A stretch of 17,273 bases of DNA from CAISIP01 sp031367285 (GTDB lineage: Bacteria > Pseudomonadota > Gammaproteobacteria > Burkholderiales > Burkholderiaceae_C), in assembly GCA_031367285.1 (NCBI GenBank), contig JANLPN010000066.1, forward strand, positions 1-17,273, in the 5' to 3' direction. The translations under genes were made by a program, and so were the position numbers. Below are positions 1-9,227 of this stretch, in pieces. A model generated the notes under the pieces. It had not been told where the DNA came from. It ran no database searches and saw only the letters and a list, made by a program, of their open reading frames with translations. How positions within the stretch are numbered: position 1 is the stretch's first letter; the number at the start of each line of letters is the position of its first letter.

Positions 1-189
1 GGAGAAACGCGCCTTTTCGATCTGACACCTTATCTGGAGCGGGGTGTATTCCGCGCATTGCGCGACAGCCCCGACTTTGCGCTTGCCGAGGTCGTGGACG
101 GTTCCATCGAATGGCCCGGTGAGATCGACCTGAGCCACGACACTCTCTATCTGCGCAGTGAAGTGGTGAATCAGGCCACCGCTGCGTAA
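1..189 (+). CDS. DUF2442 domain protein (3' part only)
   Basis: The first 62 codons of the window read open in frame 1 and end at TAA 187-189; the start lies outside the window. The visible residues FDLTPYLERGVFRAL and VVDGSIEWPGEIDL match the conserved C-terminal half of the small DUF2442 family (usually 75-100 residues), so perhaps a quarter to a third is missing. The molecular function of DUF2442 is not established; family members often sit beside DUF4160 proteins in toxin-antitoxin-like pairs, but whether that is so here cannot be seen. The gene converges on kdpE with 29 bp between the stop codons and no obvious terminator hairpin in that gap. Confidence 0.8.
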   Translation, partial: GETRLFDLTPYLERGVFRALRDSPDFALAEVVDGSIEWPGEIDLSHDTLYLRSEVVNQATAA

Positions 190-218
190 AAGGTCAGCCG
201 TAACGCGCTGCTCCGGCC

Positions 219-923
219 TCACACCACCAACCGGTACCCCACCGCCGTCTCGGTCAGCAAATGTTGCGGCTGCGCCGGATCGGCCTCCAGCTTCTGCCGC
301 AGATGCCCCATGTAGATACGCAGGTAGTGGCTCTGCTCGGCGTGTGACGGGCCCCAGACTTCGCGCAGCAGCTGGCGGTGCGTGAGCACACGGCCGGCGT
401 GGGTCACCAGCACCTGCAGCAGGCGGTATTCGATCGGCGTCAGGTGCACCTCGGCACCCTTGCGCCGCACCAGCCGTGCCGCGCGGTCCACCTCCACCTC
501 GCCGAAGCGGAACACGGCGTCCGCTCCGTCCACGGCCGCGCCGTCGGGCGAAGCGGCACGCGGCCGGCGTACATTGGCGCGCACGCGGGCCAGCAGCTCA
601 CCCACACCAAACGGTTTGGTCAGGTAGTCGTCGGCGCCGGCGTCGAGCGCGGCGATCTTGTCCGACTCGTCGGAGCGCGCCGACAACACCACGATGGGCA
701 CACCCGACCAGGCGCGTACGTCGCGAATCAGGGCGATGCCGTCGCCGTCGGGCAGGCCCAGGTCCAGCACCAGCAGATCCGGCTTGCGCGTGCCGGCTTC
801 GGTCAACCCGCGCTGCATCGTGTCGGCCTCATGCACCTGCCAGCCTTCGGCCTCCAGCGCCGCGCGCACAAAGCGGCGGATCTGCGGTTCGTCCTCAATC
901 ACAACGGCAACGGGAGCGGGCAT
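219..923 (-). CDS. kdpE: KdpE, OmpR-type response regulator of the kdp operon
   Basis: A 234-residue two-component response regulator predicted to receive phosphate from KdpD and activate the kdp operon when K+ is scarce. The N-terminal receiver domain (about residues 4-118) shows the acidic pocket E10-D11-E12, the phospho-acceptor Asp54 in LLVLDLGLPDGDG, a switch Ser in VVLSAR and the conserved Lys in YLTKPF. The C-terminal half (about 140-234) is an OmpR/PhoB winged helix, with HLTPIEYRLLQVLVTHAGRV and a terminal ETAVGYRLVV. The length is normal for KdpE (about 225-235). It is the last gene of the operon and starts 11 bp after the kdpD stop, with only a weak Shine-Dalgarno sequence, so translational coupling to kdpD is likely. 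The family assignment is secure; the K+ response is inferred from family and context. Confidence 0.95.
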   Translation of the reverse strand: MPAPVAVVIEDEPQIRRFVRAALEAEGWQVHEADTMQRGLTEAGTRKPDLLVLDLGLPDGDGIALIRDVRAWSGVPIVVLSARSDESDKIAALDAGADDYLTKPFGVGELLARVRANVRRPRAASPDGAAVDGADAVFRFGEVEVDRAARLVRRKGAEVHLTPIEYRLLQVLVTHAGRVLTHRQLLREVWGPSHAEQSHYLRIYMGHLRQKLEADPAQPQHLLTETAVGYRLVV

Positions 924-934
924 GGCGGCGGGGT

Positions 935-3670
935 TTACGCGGTGGAAGGCAAAAGTTCGGCGGGCAGGTCGGGTGGCACTGCAGGCGGCGTCCGGCGTGG
1001 CAGGCTCAAGGTGAATTCCGCGCCACCGCCGCTCGCATTGGCGGCGCTGATCCGGCCCCGGTGCGCATCGACCACGGCTTTGCAGATGGCCAGGCCCAGG
1101 CCCACGCCCGGCGTGGCCGATTCCGCCGAGCCCCGCGTGAACTTTTCAAACAGGGATTGTGGATGCCCCTTGACCGACGGCGGCAGACCGGGCCCGTGGT
1201 CGGCGACCGTAAGCACCAGCGTATCCGCCGTCACATGGGCCCGCACAACAATGGGCAAAGCGCCGTATTTGGCCGCGTTCTCCAGCAGGTTGACCAGCAC
1301 GCGCTCTATTAACACGGCGTCAAACTCCACCAGCGGCAAGTCAGCCGGCACATCGGTCAACACGGTTTTTGCGCCCAGGGCGTGGTGGGCGGTGCGGATG
1401 GCGGCGCCCACCACCTCCTCCACCGACTGCCACTCCAGCCGCAGATTGACGGCGCCGCTTTGCAGCCGGGCCATGTCGAGCAGGTTGTTGACCAGGGCGT
1501 TGAGTTCGCGCGCCTGCTCGGTCAGGGCACGCGCGGCATCGGCCTGCGGCGCGGACAAGGCCGGCTGCGAATGCTGCAAGGATTCGGCCAGGCCGATCAA
1601 GGCCGTCAAAGGGGTGCGCACGTCGTGCGAGATGGCGGCCAGCAAGGCGTTGCGCAGCCGCTCGGACTCCATCTCCACCACCGCCTGCTGGGCAATCTCC
1701 ACGTAGTGCACCCGCTCCAGCGCAATCGCGATCTGGCGCGCCAGCGTGTCGAGTTGCTGCACCTGCTCGGGGATCAGCAGCCAGCGCGGCTGCGCCGGCT
1801 TGAGCGCGAGCACACCGCGCACGCGCATCGGCGCGCGCAACGGCACGTAATGCCAGGGTTGCGCGGCCAGCGTGGAGGTGGCCAGGCCAGCCGGCTGCGC
1901 ATTGCGAAACGCCCAGTCGGCCACGCTAGCGTCAAAACCCTCCGCAGGTGCCGCAGGCAACACCAGTTGGTCCTGCGCATCGGTCATCAGCACCACCGCG
2001 CTGCCGCCAAAGTTGCGCTGCACGGCCGCTTCGCCCAACTCGGCCACCTGGCTGCTCAGCAAGGCGCCCGACAGGTCCCGCGTCAGCTCGAACAGCGACT
2101 GCGCCCTGCGCTCGCGGCTGGTGGAGAGGCGCGCCTCAAAACGCAGGCCCGCAGTGAGCTGCCCGGTCAGCAGCCCCACGGCCAGCATCACACCAAAGGT
2201 CAGCACATACTGCACGTCGCTCACGGCAAACGACAGCTGCGGCGCCACAAAAAAGAAGTCGAACGCCGCCACGTTGACAAAGGCCGCCATGGCGGCCGGC
2301 CCGCGGCCGAGCTTGACGGCCACCAGCACCACACCCAGCAAAAACAGCATCACGATATTGGCCAGGTCCAGCACACCGTGCAAGGGCATCGCGGCCAGGG
2401 TAATGGCCACGCAGTTGGCCAAGGCCCAGGCGTAACGCGGCCAGGCCTCCCTCCAGGCTGCCTCGGCCTCTTCCTCGGGCATGCGTTGCACGACACGCCC
2501 CAGACGGCGGGTGCTGATCGCCTGCGCGACTTCCAGGATGTCCAGCGTGGGGGCCAGCAGCGCGAGCCGGCGCGTCAAGGTGCGCCCTCCCCCCAGGCCC
2601 CACGGCACCAGTGACGGGCGCGGCCTGCCAACCACCAGCGTGGCGCAGTTGAGTTTTTGCGCCTGCGCCACCAGCTCGGCGGCGGTATCGCGGCCGGCCA
2701 GTACGGCTGTGGCCGCGCCCAGTTCCTCAGCCAGCTTGAGCACGGCCAGAATCCGGTCCCGCTGCGCTACGTTCAGACGCAGCAGCTGTGGCGTTTCCAC
2801 ATAGGCCACGTGCCAGCGCACATTGAGTTGGCCGGCCAGGCGCGCGGCGGTGCGCACGGTTTGCTCGGCGCCCTCGCGCGGGCCTATACAAGCCAGGATG
2901 GCGCCCTCCGTATTCCACACCGGCGCGATGCTTTGCTCCACGCGGTAGCTGCGCACGTCGTCTTCCACGTGTTCGGCGGTACGGCGCAAGGCGATCTCGC
3001 GCAGCGCGATCAAATTGCCTTTGCGAAAAAAGTTCTGCGCCGCGCGTTCGGCCTGTTGCGGCAGGTAGACCTTGCCGGCCTTGAGCCGCGCCATCAGTTC
3101 ATCGGGGGTAACGTCCACCAGGATAATTTCGTCGGCACCGTCCAGCACCGTGTCGGGCACCGTCTCGTGCACGCGTATGCCGGTGATGGCCCCGACCGTG
3201 CCGTTAAGGCTTTCCAGGTGCTGTACGTTCAACGCCGACCAGACGTCGATACCCGCCTCCAGCAGTTCCTGCACGTCCTGCCAGCGTTTGGGGTGGCGCG
3301 AACCTTCCACGTTGGAGTGCGCCAGCTCATCCACCAGCAGCACGGCGGGGGTCCGGTCCAGCGCCGCGTCCAGGTCGAATTCCTTCAGCGTGTGGCCCCG
3401 GTAGGGAACTTCGCGCAGCGGCAGTTGCGGCAGGCCTGCCAGCAGCTCGGCTGTTTCACCGCGGCCGTGCGTTTCCACCACACCTACCAGCACGTCGCGG
3501 CCAGCCTTGTGCTCCCGTTGTGCCGCGGCAAGCATGGCGTAGGTCTTGCCGACGCCGGCAATGGCACCGAAATAAATGCGCAATTTGCCACGCCGGGCCG
3601 ACGACTCGCCTTCGCGCAGCTGTTCCAGCAGTTGGTCCGGATCGGGACGGGAATCGCCGTTGCTGCCCAT
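935..3670 (-). CDS. kdpD: KdpD, potassium-responsive sensor histidine kinase
   Basis: A 911-residue inner-membrane sensor kinase for K+ limitation and turgor/ionic stress. Domain order: KdpD N-terminal ATP-binding domain with Walker A GAIAGVGKT (35-43) and Walker B LLVDE (111-115); a universal-stress-like domain (about 255-380); four closely spaced membrane segments (about 413-505); a GAF-like region (about 525-650); a HisKA dimerisation domain with phospho-acceptor His682 in AISHDVRTPLTAL; and a HATPase_c domain with N-box LLENAAKY (about 795-802) and G-boxes DHGPGLPP and GVGLGLAICKAV. The length matches other KdpD proteins (about 890-940). The opening RPDPDQLLEQ is close to the classical KdpD start, which supports the chosen ATG although its Shine-Dalgarno is weak. 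It lies 27 bp after the end of the broken corA and 11 bp before kdpE. Confidence 0.96.
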   Translation of the reverse strand: MGSNGDSRPDPDQLLEQLREGESSARRGKLRIYFGAIAGVGKTYAMLAAAQREHKAGRDVLVGVVETHGRGETAELLAGLPQLPLREVPYRGHTLKEFDLDAALDRTPAVLLVDELAHSNVEGSRHPKRWQDVQELLEAGIDVWSALNVQHLESLNGTVGAITGIRVHETVPDTVLDGADEIILVDVTPDELMARLKAGKVYLPQQAERAAQNFFRKGNLIALREIALRRTAEHVEDDVRSYRVEQSIAPVWNTEGAILACIGPREGAEQTVRTAARLAGQLNVRWHVAYVETPQLLRLNVAQRDRILAVLKLAEELGAATAVLAGRDTAAELVAQAQKLNCATLVVGRPRPSLVPWGLGGGRTLTRRLALLAPTLDILEVAQAISTRRLGRVVQRMPEEEAEAAWREAWPRYAWALANCVAITLAAMPLHGVLDLANIVMLFLLGVVLVAVKLGRGPAAMAAFVNVAAFDFFFVAPQLSFAVSDVQYVLTFGVMLAVGLLTGQLTAGLRFEARLSTSRERRAQSLFELTRDLSGALLSSQVAELGEAAVQRNFGGSAVVLMTDAQDQLVLPAAPAEGFDASVADWAFRNAQPAGLATSTLAAQPWHYVPLRAPMRVRGVLALKPAQPRWLLIPEQVQQLDTLARQIAIALERVHYVEIAQQAVVEMESERLRNALLAAISHDVRTPLTALIGLAESLQHSQPALSAPQADAARALTEQARELNALVNNLLDMARLQSGAVNLRLEWQSVEEVVGAAIRTAHHALGAKTVLTDVPADLPLVEFDAVLIERVLVNLLENAAKYGALPIVVRAHVTADTLVLTVADHGPGLPPSVKGHPQSLFEKFTRGSAESATPGVGLGLAICKAVVDAHRGRISAANASGGGAEFTLSLPRRTPPAVPPDLPAELLPSTA

Positions 3671-3697
3671 TGCCGTGTATGCGTGGAAACGAGGGCG

Positions 3698-4672
3698 CTA
3701 GAGCCAGCGCGCTTTTCTGAAGCGCCAATAAAGCAGCGAGCAGGAAACAACGATGGTACCCAGCGCCACCAGATACCCATACTGCCACTTCAACTCGGGC
3801 ATGTTCTCGAAATTCATGCCCCATATGCCGGCCAGCGAGGTCGATACGGCAAAGATACTGGCCCACGCCGCCAGCCGTTTGGTGATCTCGCTCTCTTCGA
3901 TGGTGGCCATGGCCAGGTTCACCTGGATGGCGGTGGTTATGGTTTCGCGCATCGTATCGACCAGCGAATTGATACGCGCCAGGTGGTCCACCACGTCGCG
4001 GAAGTAGTCCTGAAAACCCATGCAGATAGTGGGTACCCTGCCTCCGTACAGTTTGCCCGTTGCCTCCAGCAGCGGCGCCACCGCGTGTTTTAGCACCATG
4101 GTGCGGCGCTTCAGGTCGTACAGCCGCTCGATGTTACTGCGCGCGGTGCGTTTGGTGAAGATGTCCGCCTCTATGGTTTACAGCTCGGTCTCCAGCGCGT
4201 CGATGATGGGAAAGTAGCGGTCCACCACCGCATCCATCAGCGCATACAGTACAAAACCCGAGCCATGTTTTAGCAGTTCGGGTTCGTTTTCGCAGCGCTG
4301 GCGCACGCCCAGAAATCCCTGCTGGCTGCGGTTGCGCACCGACAGCACGTAGTTGTTGCCGGTAAAGATATCGACCTCGCCTACGTTGAGCTCCTTCTCG
4401 CCCGCCGCCGGCATTTCGACCAGATGCAATACCGAAAAAAGGGATGCGCCGTATTCCTCGATCTTGGGCCGCTGGTGGCCATGCCGGGCATCCTCGACCG
4501 CCAGCTCGTGCAAACCGAACTCGTGCTGCATTTCAGCGAGCTCCGCCGCCGTCGCATCCTGCATCGCTACCCAGACGAAAGTGTCGGCCCGGCCCAGGTA
4601 ATCGCTGATCTCGGCGACCGGTATGTCGGCCAGCTTGCTGCCGTTTTGGTAGACAACGCAGTTGATCAGCAT
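3698..4672 (-). pseudogene. corA: corA-family Mg2+/divalent cation channel, interrupted by one in-frame stop
   Basis: Read on the minus strand from ATG 4672, a normal CorA N-terminal cytoplasmic domain runs for 164 codons and stops at TAA 4178-4180. The same frame then continues without any shift (TIEADIFTKRTARSNIERLYDLKRRT...) through the coiled stalk helix and two C-terminal membrane segments to the stop at 3698-3700. The signature GMN of CorA lies at codons 285-287 (IWGMNFENMPEL) and the tail ends in basic residues (WRFRKARWL). Ignoring the TAA, the protein has 324 positions, the usual CorA length, so one nonsense codon is the only lesion. The local pattern LETEL-stop-TIEADIF suggests a Glu codon (GAA) was lost. 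The upstream RBS AAGGAAG is intact, and a restart at ATG 4099 could make only a 133-residue membrane fragment. The gene lies between kdpC and kdpD. A sequencing error or readthrough remains possible. Confidence 0.85.
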
Positions 4673-4742
4673 GCCGGCTTCCTTTTTTGTGCGGGTGGTT
4701 CGTAGATTGTGGCATCCGGCCTGGCGCTTGCCGGTCCCGCCT

Positions 4743-5315
4743 TCAGCGCAGCGCTTGCAGCGCCAGGTTGAGTTGCAGTACGTTGACGCGCGGCTCGCCC
4801 AGCAACCCCAGCAATGGCTTCTCGATCTGCCGGTCTACCAGCGTCTGCACCTTGTCCGCGGCCAGACCGCGCGCCTTGGCCACCCGCGCCACCTGGTAGC
4901 GCGCTGCCGCCGGGCTGATATGCGGGTCCAGGCCACTGGCGGATGCCGTGACCAGGTCCACCGGGATTGGGGCGTTGTTGCCGGGGTCGGCGGCGCGCAG
5001 CGCCTCCACCCTGCCCTTTACCGCGTCGGTGAGCGCCGGGTTCAGCGGTCCCAGGTTGGAGCCGCTGGAGGCGGCGGCGTTGTAAGGCATGGGGCTGGTT
5101 GCGGACGGACGGCCCCAAAAATGGCCGAGGTCCGAGAAGTTCTGCCCGATCAGCCACGAGCCCACGGTTTTGCCGTCGCGCACCAGCAGGCTGCCGGCGG
5201 CCTGCACGGGGAACAGCGCCTTGGCCGCCCCGGTGACGATCAGCGGATAAGCAATGCCGGTCAGCAGCGACAGCGCCAAGAAAAGAACCGCGGCGGGGCG
5301 AAGAATGGTGTTCAT
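4743..5315 (-). CDS. kdpC: KdpC, accessory subunit of the K+-transporting ATPase
   Basis: A 190-residue subunit that sits between KdpA and KdpB and raises the pump's affinity, anchored by one N-terminal membrane helix (residues about 7-30, LRPAAVLFLALSLLTGIAYPLIVTG). Conserved KdpC blocks are visible: GQNFSDLGHFWGRPSATSPMPYN, GSNLGPLNP and DLVTASASGLDPHISPAAA, ending in a soluble C-terminal domain with VNVLQLNLAL. I chose ATG 5315 rather than the one 18 bp upstream because AAGGAAA sits 7 bp in front of it and KdpC proteins start M-x-x-I-L-R-P. It begins 10 bp after the kdpB stop. About 70 bp separate it from the broken corA. Confidence 0.95.
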   Translation of the reverse strand: MNTILRPAAVLFLALSLLTGIAYPLIVTGAAKALFPVQAAGSLLVRDGKTVGSWLIGQNFSDLGHFWGRPSATSPMPYNAAASSGSNLGPLNPALTDAVKGRVEALRAADPGNNAPIPVDLVTASASGLDPHISPAAARYQVARVAKARGLAADKVQTLVDRQIEKPLLGLLGEPRVNVLQLNLALQALR

Positions 5316-5325
5316 GACAGTTTCC

Positions 5326-7389
5326 TTAAACAAGACCGGTAACGGCGAGCAGCAGGTCTATCGCCTTGATGCCCACAAAGGGGACCACCAGGCCACCCAG
5401 GCCATAGATCAGCAGATTGCGGCGCAGCAAGGCGGCCGCACCCACTGCGCGGTATTTCACGCCCTTGAGCGCCAGTGGGATCAGGAACACGATGATGAGT
5501 GCGTTGAAGATCACCGCCGACAGGATGGCCGACGACGGGCTGGCCAGGTGCATGACATTGAGCGCGGACAGTTGCGGGTAGGTGGTGACGAAGATCGCCG
5601 GAATGATGGCGAAATATTTGGCCACGTCATTGGCGATCGAGAACGTGGTCAGTGAACCACGGGTCATGAGCAGTGCCTTGCCGGTCTCCACTACTTCCAG
5701 CAGCTTGGTGGGGTTGGAGTCCAGGTCCACCATATTGCCGGCTTCCTTGGCGGCCTGCGTGCCGCTGTTCATGGCCACCGCCACGTCGGCCTGGGCCAGC
5801 GCGGGTGCGTCGTTGGTGCCGTCACCGGTCATGGCAACCAGCCGGCCTTCGGCCTGGTACTGGCGGATCAGGCGCAGTTTTTCTTCCGGTGTGGCCTCGG
5901 CCAGGAAGTCGTCTACACCGGCCTCGGCCGCAATGGCGGCCGCCGTAAGTTTGTTGTCGCCGGTAATCATCACGGTCTTGATGCCCATGCGGCGCAGCTC
6001 GCCAAAACGCTCCTTGATACCGGCCTTGACGATGTCCTTGAGCTCGATCACACCCAGCAAGGTGTTGCCTTCGCACACGGCCAGGGGTGTACTGCCGCGG
6101 CGCGCCACCTGGTCGGCAGTGCGCAGCAATTCGGCCGGCACCTCCCCATTTTGGGCCAGCACGTGTTTTCGCACCGCGTCCACCGCGCCTTTGCGTATCG
6201 CATGGGTTATGCCCATCTGCAGGATGTCCACGCCGCTCATACGCGTCTGGGCCGTAAAGGGAAGGAAGACCGCGCCATCTACCGCGCTGTCGTCCACCTT
6301 GCCGCGCCGGGCAAGCTCGACAATGCTGCGCCCCTCCGGAGTTTCATCAGCCAGGGACGCCAGCAGAGCGGCGCGCGCCAGCCGGGCCTCGGTGACACCG
6401 GGCGCGGGTAGAAAGGCCGAGGCCTGGCGGTTGCCGTGCGTGATGGTGCCGGTTTTGTCCAGCAGCAACACGTCCACGTCGCCGGCCGCCTCCACGGCGC
6501 GGCCCGAGGTGGCTATTACATTGGCCTGCATCATGCGGCTCATGCCCGCCACGCCCACGGCCGACAACAAGCCGCCTATGGTGGTGGGAATCAGGCACAC
6601 CAGCAGCGCCACCAGGGCGGTCAGACTGACCACCGTGCCGGCCTTCGCGGCCTCGACGCTGAAGATGGAAAACGGCAGCAGGCTGACCGTGACCACCAGG
6701 AACACGATGGTCAGCGCCACCAGCAAAATGGTCAACGCAATCTCGTTCGGCGTCTTCTGGCGCTTGGCACCCTCCACCATGCTGATCATGCGGTCCAGGA
6801 AGGACTCGCCGGGGTTGACCACGATACGCACCACCAGCCAGTCGGACAAGACGCGTGTGCCACCGGTCACGGCCGAGAAGTCGCCGCCCGATTCACGCAC
6901 CACCGGAGCCGACTCGCCGGTAATGGCGCTTTCGTCCACCGAGGCCACACCTTCGATGACTTCGCCGTCCAGCGGCACCATGTCATTTGTTTCGACCAGC
7001 ACCACGTCGCCTTTGCGCAGGTTCTCCGCCTGCTCGGGTAACCATGCCGTGCCTAGCCAGACGCCATTGGCGGCCGCCTTGAATTTCTTGGCCCAGGCGC
7101 TTTTCTTGAGCCCGCGCAGCGACGCCGCCTGGGCCTTGCTGCGGCCCTCGGCCAGCGCCTCGGCAAAGTTGGCGAACAGCACCGTAAACCAGAGCCACAC
7201 GGCGATCGCCAGCACAAAACCCTGCAGGCCCTGCAGCCAGAGGATGGTGGTGAGGATGCTGCCTATGTAGACCACAAACATCACCGGGTTGCGCCATTGC
7301 ACGCGCGGACTCAGCTTGGCGAAGGCGGCGAGGATGGCCGGCTTGACCAGGGCCGGATCGAGCAGCGTCAGGGATTTTTGGGCAATCAT
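5326..7389 (-). CDS. kdpB: KdpB, P-type ATPase subunit of the K+ pump
   Basis: A 687-residue P1A-type ATPase that hydrolyses ATP to drive K+ uptake through KdpA in the inner membrane. Visible signatures: actuator-loop TGES (157-160; its serine corresponds to the regulatory phosphoserine of E. coli KdpB), membrane motif CLIPTTIGGL (about 265-274), phosphorylation motif DKTGTIT with Asp311, KGA nucleotide-binding motif in HAIRKGAVDAV, and hinge motif MTGDGTNDAPALAQADVAVAM. The C-terminal part carries FSIANDVAKYFAIIPA, typical of KdpB. The frame is open a further 79 codons upstream, but that stretch has shadow-like composition and overlaps kdpA. ATG 7389 has AGGAGA in front, and MIAQKSLTLLDPALVKPAI is a normal KdpB opening. 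It starts 14 bp after the kdpA stop and ends 10 bp before kdpC. Confidence 0.97.
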   Translation of the reverse strand: MIAQKSLTLLDPALVKPAILAAFAKLSPRVQWRNPVMFVVYIGSILTTILWLQGLQGFVLAIAVWLWFTVLFANFAEALAEGRSKAQAASLRGLKKSAWAKKFKAAANGVWLGTAWLPEQAENLRKGDVVLVETNDMVPLDGEVIEGVASVDESAITGESAPVVRESGGDFSAVTGGTRVLSDWLVVRIVVNPGESFLDRMISMVEGAKRQKTPNEIALTILLVALTIVFLVVTVSLLPFSIFSVEAAKAGTVVSLTALVALLVCLIPTTIGGLLSAVGVAGMSRMMQANVIATSGRAVEAAGDVDVLLLDKTGTITHGNRQASAFLPAPGVTEARLARAALLASLADETPEGRSIVELARRGKVDDSAVDGAVFLPFTAQTRMSGVDILQMGITHAIRKGAVDAVRKHVLAQNGEVPAELLRTADQVARRGSTPLAVCEGNTLLGVIELKDIVKAGIKERFGELRRMGIKTVMITGDNKLTAAAIAAEAGVDDFLAEATPEEKLRLIRQYQAEGRLVAMTGDGTNDAPALAQADVAVAMNSGTQAAKEAGNMVDLDSNPTKLLEVVETGKALLMTRGSLTTFSIANDVAKYFAIIPAIFVTTYPQLSALNVMHLASPSSAILSAVIFNALIIVFLIPLALKGVKYRAVGAAALLRRNLLIYGLGGLVVPFVGIKAIDLLLAVTGLV

Positions 7390-7403
7390 GTTTTTCTCCT
7401 GCC

Positions 7404-9227
7404 TTATTGGGTAGGCCAGAGCATCAAGTGCTCGACCACCGGGCCGAGCGCGAGGGCCGGCACATAGTTCAACAAACCCACCAGCAGCACCGTGCCTATC
7501 AGCAGACCCACAAACAGCGGGCCATGCGTGGGCATGGTGCCGGCGGTGACCGGCAGACGTTTCTTGGCCGCCAGCGAGCCGGCGATGGCCAGCACCGGCA
7601 CAATCATCCCGAAGCGGCCGAACCACATGGCAAACGCAAGCAGCGTGTTGTAGAACGCCGTGTTGGCCGACAGGCCGGCGAAGGCGCTGCCGTTGTTGTT
7701 GCCGGCTGAGCTCAGCGCGTACAGGATCTCCGAGAAGCCATGCGCGCCGGGGTTGGCCACGCCCGCTTTACCCGGGTCGGCCAACACCGCGATGGCCGTG
7801 CCCACCAGCACCACAAGGGGAGTGACCAGGATGGCGATCGAGGTCAGCTTCATCTCGTGCGACTCGATCTTCTTGCCCAGGTATTCGGGCGTGCGGCCTA
7901 TCATGAGCCCGGCGATAAACACCGCCAGAATGGCAAAAATCAGCATGCCGTACAGGCCGCTTCCCACGCCGCCAAACACCACCTCGCCAAGCTGGATCAT
8001 CACCAGCGGCACCATGCCCCCCAGCGGCGTGAACGAGTCGTGCATGGCATTCACGGCACCACACGAGGCGGCCGTGGTGATGACCGCAAACAGGCTGGAC
8101 GCAGTGATGCCGAACCGCGTCTCCTTGCCCTCCATATTGCCGCCTGCCTGGGCGGCACTGGCCACCTGGTCCACTCCCAGAGGCGCCAGCAGCGGGTTCC
8201 CGGCCTGCTCGGCAGGGATGATGGCCACCACGGCGACCACGAACACCACGGTCATGGCCGCCAGCAGCGCCCATCCCTGGCGCTGGTCGCCCACGTCGCG
8301 GCCAAAGCTGAAACACAGTGCTGCGGGGATCAGAAAAATCGCCAACATCTGGAAAAAGTTGGACAGCGCCGTCGGGTTCTCGTACGGGTGGGCGGAGTTG
8401 GCGTTGAAGAAGCCACCGCCGTTGGTGCCGACCATCTTGATCGCCTCCTGCGAGGCCACCGGGCCCATGGCCAGCGTCTGTGTCGTGGCCTTCAGGTCTT
8501 CCAGCACCGGGTTGCCCTTGGCGTCTTTCAGCGGCTGGCCGTCTGGGCCGTTTTTGGGCTGCTGGTAGGTATTGACCTCCAGCGTGGTCACGTCTTTGTA
8601 GGCGTCAAAGTTCTGGATCACGCCTTGCCCCACCAGGAACAGCGCAAACACCAGCGACAGCGGCAGCAGCAGCCAGGCCGTAATACGCGTCACATCGACC
8701 CAGAAGTTGCCGACCAGGCCCGCGCCGCCGGCGGTGCTGTCTTTGGCTTCACGTGCGGCAAAGCCGCGGATCAGCGCAAACACCACGGCCATACCGGTGG
8801 CGGCGGAAAAGAAGTTCTGCACCGCCAGTGCCAGCATCTGCACCAGGTAGCCCATGCTGCTTTCGCCCGCATACCCCTGCCAGTTGGTGTTGGACACAAA
8901 ACTCACCGCCGTGTTGAAGGCCGAGTCGGGCGACACGTTGGCCATGGCAGCCGGATTGAGAGGTAGAAAAACCTGCAGGCGTTGCAGTACGTAGACCACC
9001 AGCACACCCAGGGTATTGAACGCCAGCAAAGCCAGCGCGTAGTGCCACCAGTTCATGGCTGTGTCGGCCGAGGTGCCAGCCAGGCGGTACAGCGGAGCTT
9101 CCACCTTGAGCATCCAGGCCGGCAGCCGGCCAGTATTGATGCGTGACAGCCAGATACCCAGTGGCCAAGCCGTCACGAGCAAGACAAAAAGGAACAGGGC
9201 CAACAGACCCCAGGCTTGTGCGCTCAT
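7404..9227 (-). CDS. kdpA: KdpA, K+-translocating subunit
   Basis: A 607-residue polytopic channel-like subunit of the SKT superfamily that selects K+ and passes it to the KdpB transport path. The four pore-loop regions can be recognised: SNTNWQGYAGESSMGYLVQM, TNGGGFFNANSAHPYENP, CGAVNAMHDSFTPLGGMVP and SSAGNNNGSAFAGLSANT, separated by hydrophobic helices. It is about 50 residues longer than E. coli KdpA (557). The extra length lies largely in a hydrophilic loop near YKDVTTLEVNTYQQPKNGPD, a form I recall from beta-proteobacterial KdpA. ATG 9227 was chosen over the ORF start 60 bp upstream because the reading frame overlaps the kdpF stop by one base (TGATG), with GAGGAA just in front. The kdpB start follows 14 bp after its stop. 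Confidence 0.96.
   Translation of the reverse strand: MSAQAWGLLALFLFVLLVTAWPLGIWLSRINTGRLPAWMLKVEAPLYRLAGTSADTAMNWWHYALALLAFNTLGVLVVYVLQRLQVFLPLNPAAMANVSPDSAFNTAVSFVSNTNWQGYAGESSMGYLVQMLALAVQNFFSAATGMAVVFALIRGFAAREAKDSTAGGAGLVGNFWVDVTRITAWLLLPLSLVFALFLVGQGVIQNFDAYKDVTTLEVNTYQQPKNGPDGQPLKDAKGNPVLEDLKATTQTLAMGPVASQEAIKMVGTNGGGFFNANSAHPYENPTALSNFFQMLAIFLIPAALCFSFGRDVGDQRQGWALLAAMTVVFVVAVVAIIPAEQAGNPLLAPLGVDQVASAAQAGGNMEGKETRFGITASSLFAVITTAASCGAVNAMHDSFTPLGGMVPLVMIQLGEVVFGGVGSGLYGMLIFAILAVFIAGLMIGRTPEYLGKKIESHEMKLTSIAILVTPLVVLVGTAIAVLADPGKAGVANPGAHGFSEILYALSSAGNNNGSAFAGLSANTAFYNTLLAFAMWFGRFGMIVPVLAIAGSLAAKKRLPVTAGTMPTHGPLFVGLLIGTVLLVGLLNYVPALALGPVVEHLMLWPTQ

Noticed and set aside
378..1706. Long open frame on the plus strand antisense to kdpE/kdpD
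   Set aside because: Arg/Gly/Ala-rich shadow of the high-GC codon pattern of two well-supported genes; no domain, no RBS.
5582..7270. 562-codon open frame on the plus strand antisense to kdpB
   Set aside because: Ser/Thr/Ala-rich antisense shadow of KdpB, whose motifs are beyond doubt.
7390..7626. 79-codon N-terminal extension of kdpB
   Set aside because: Overlaps the kdpA coding region in another frame, has low-complexity shadow composition, and a clear RBS and family-type start lie at 7389.
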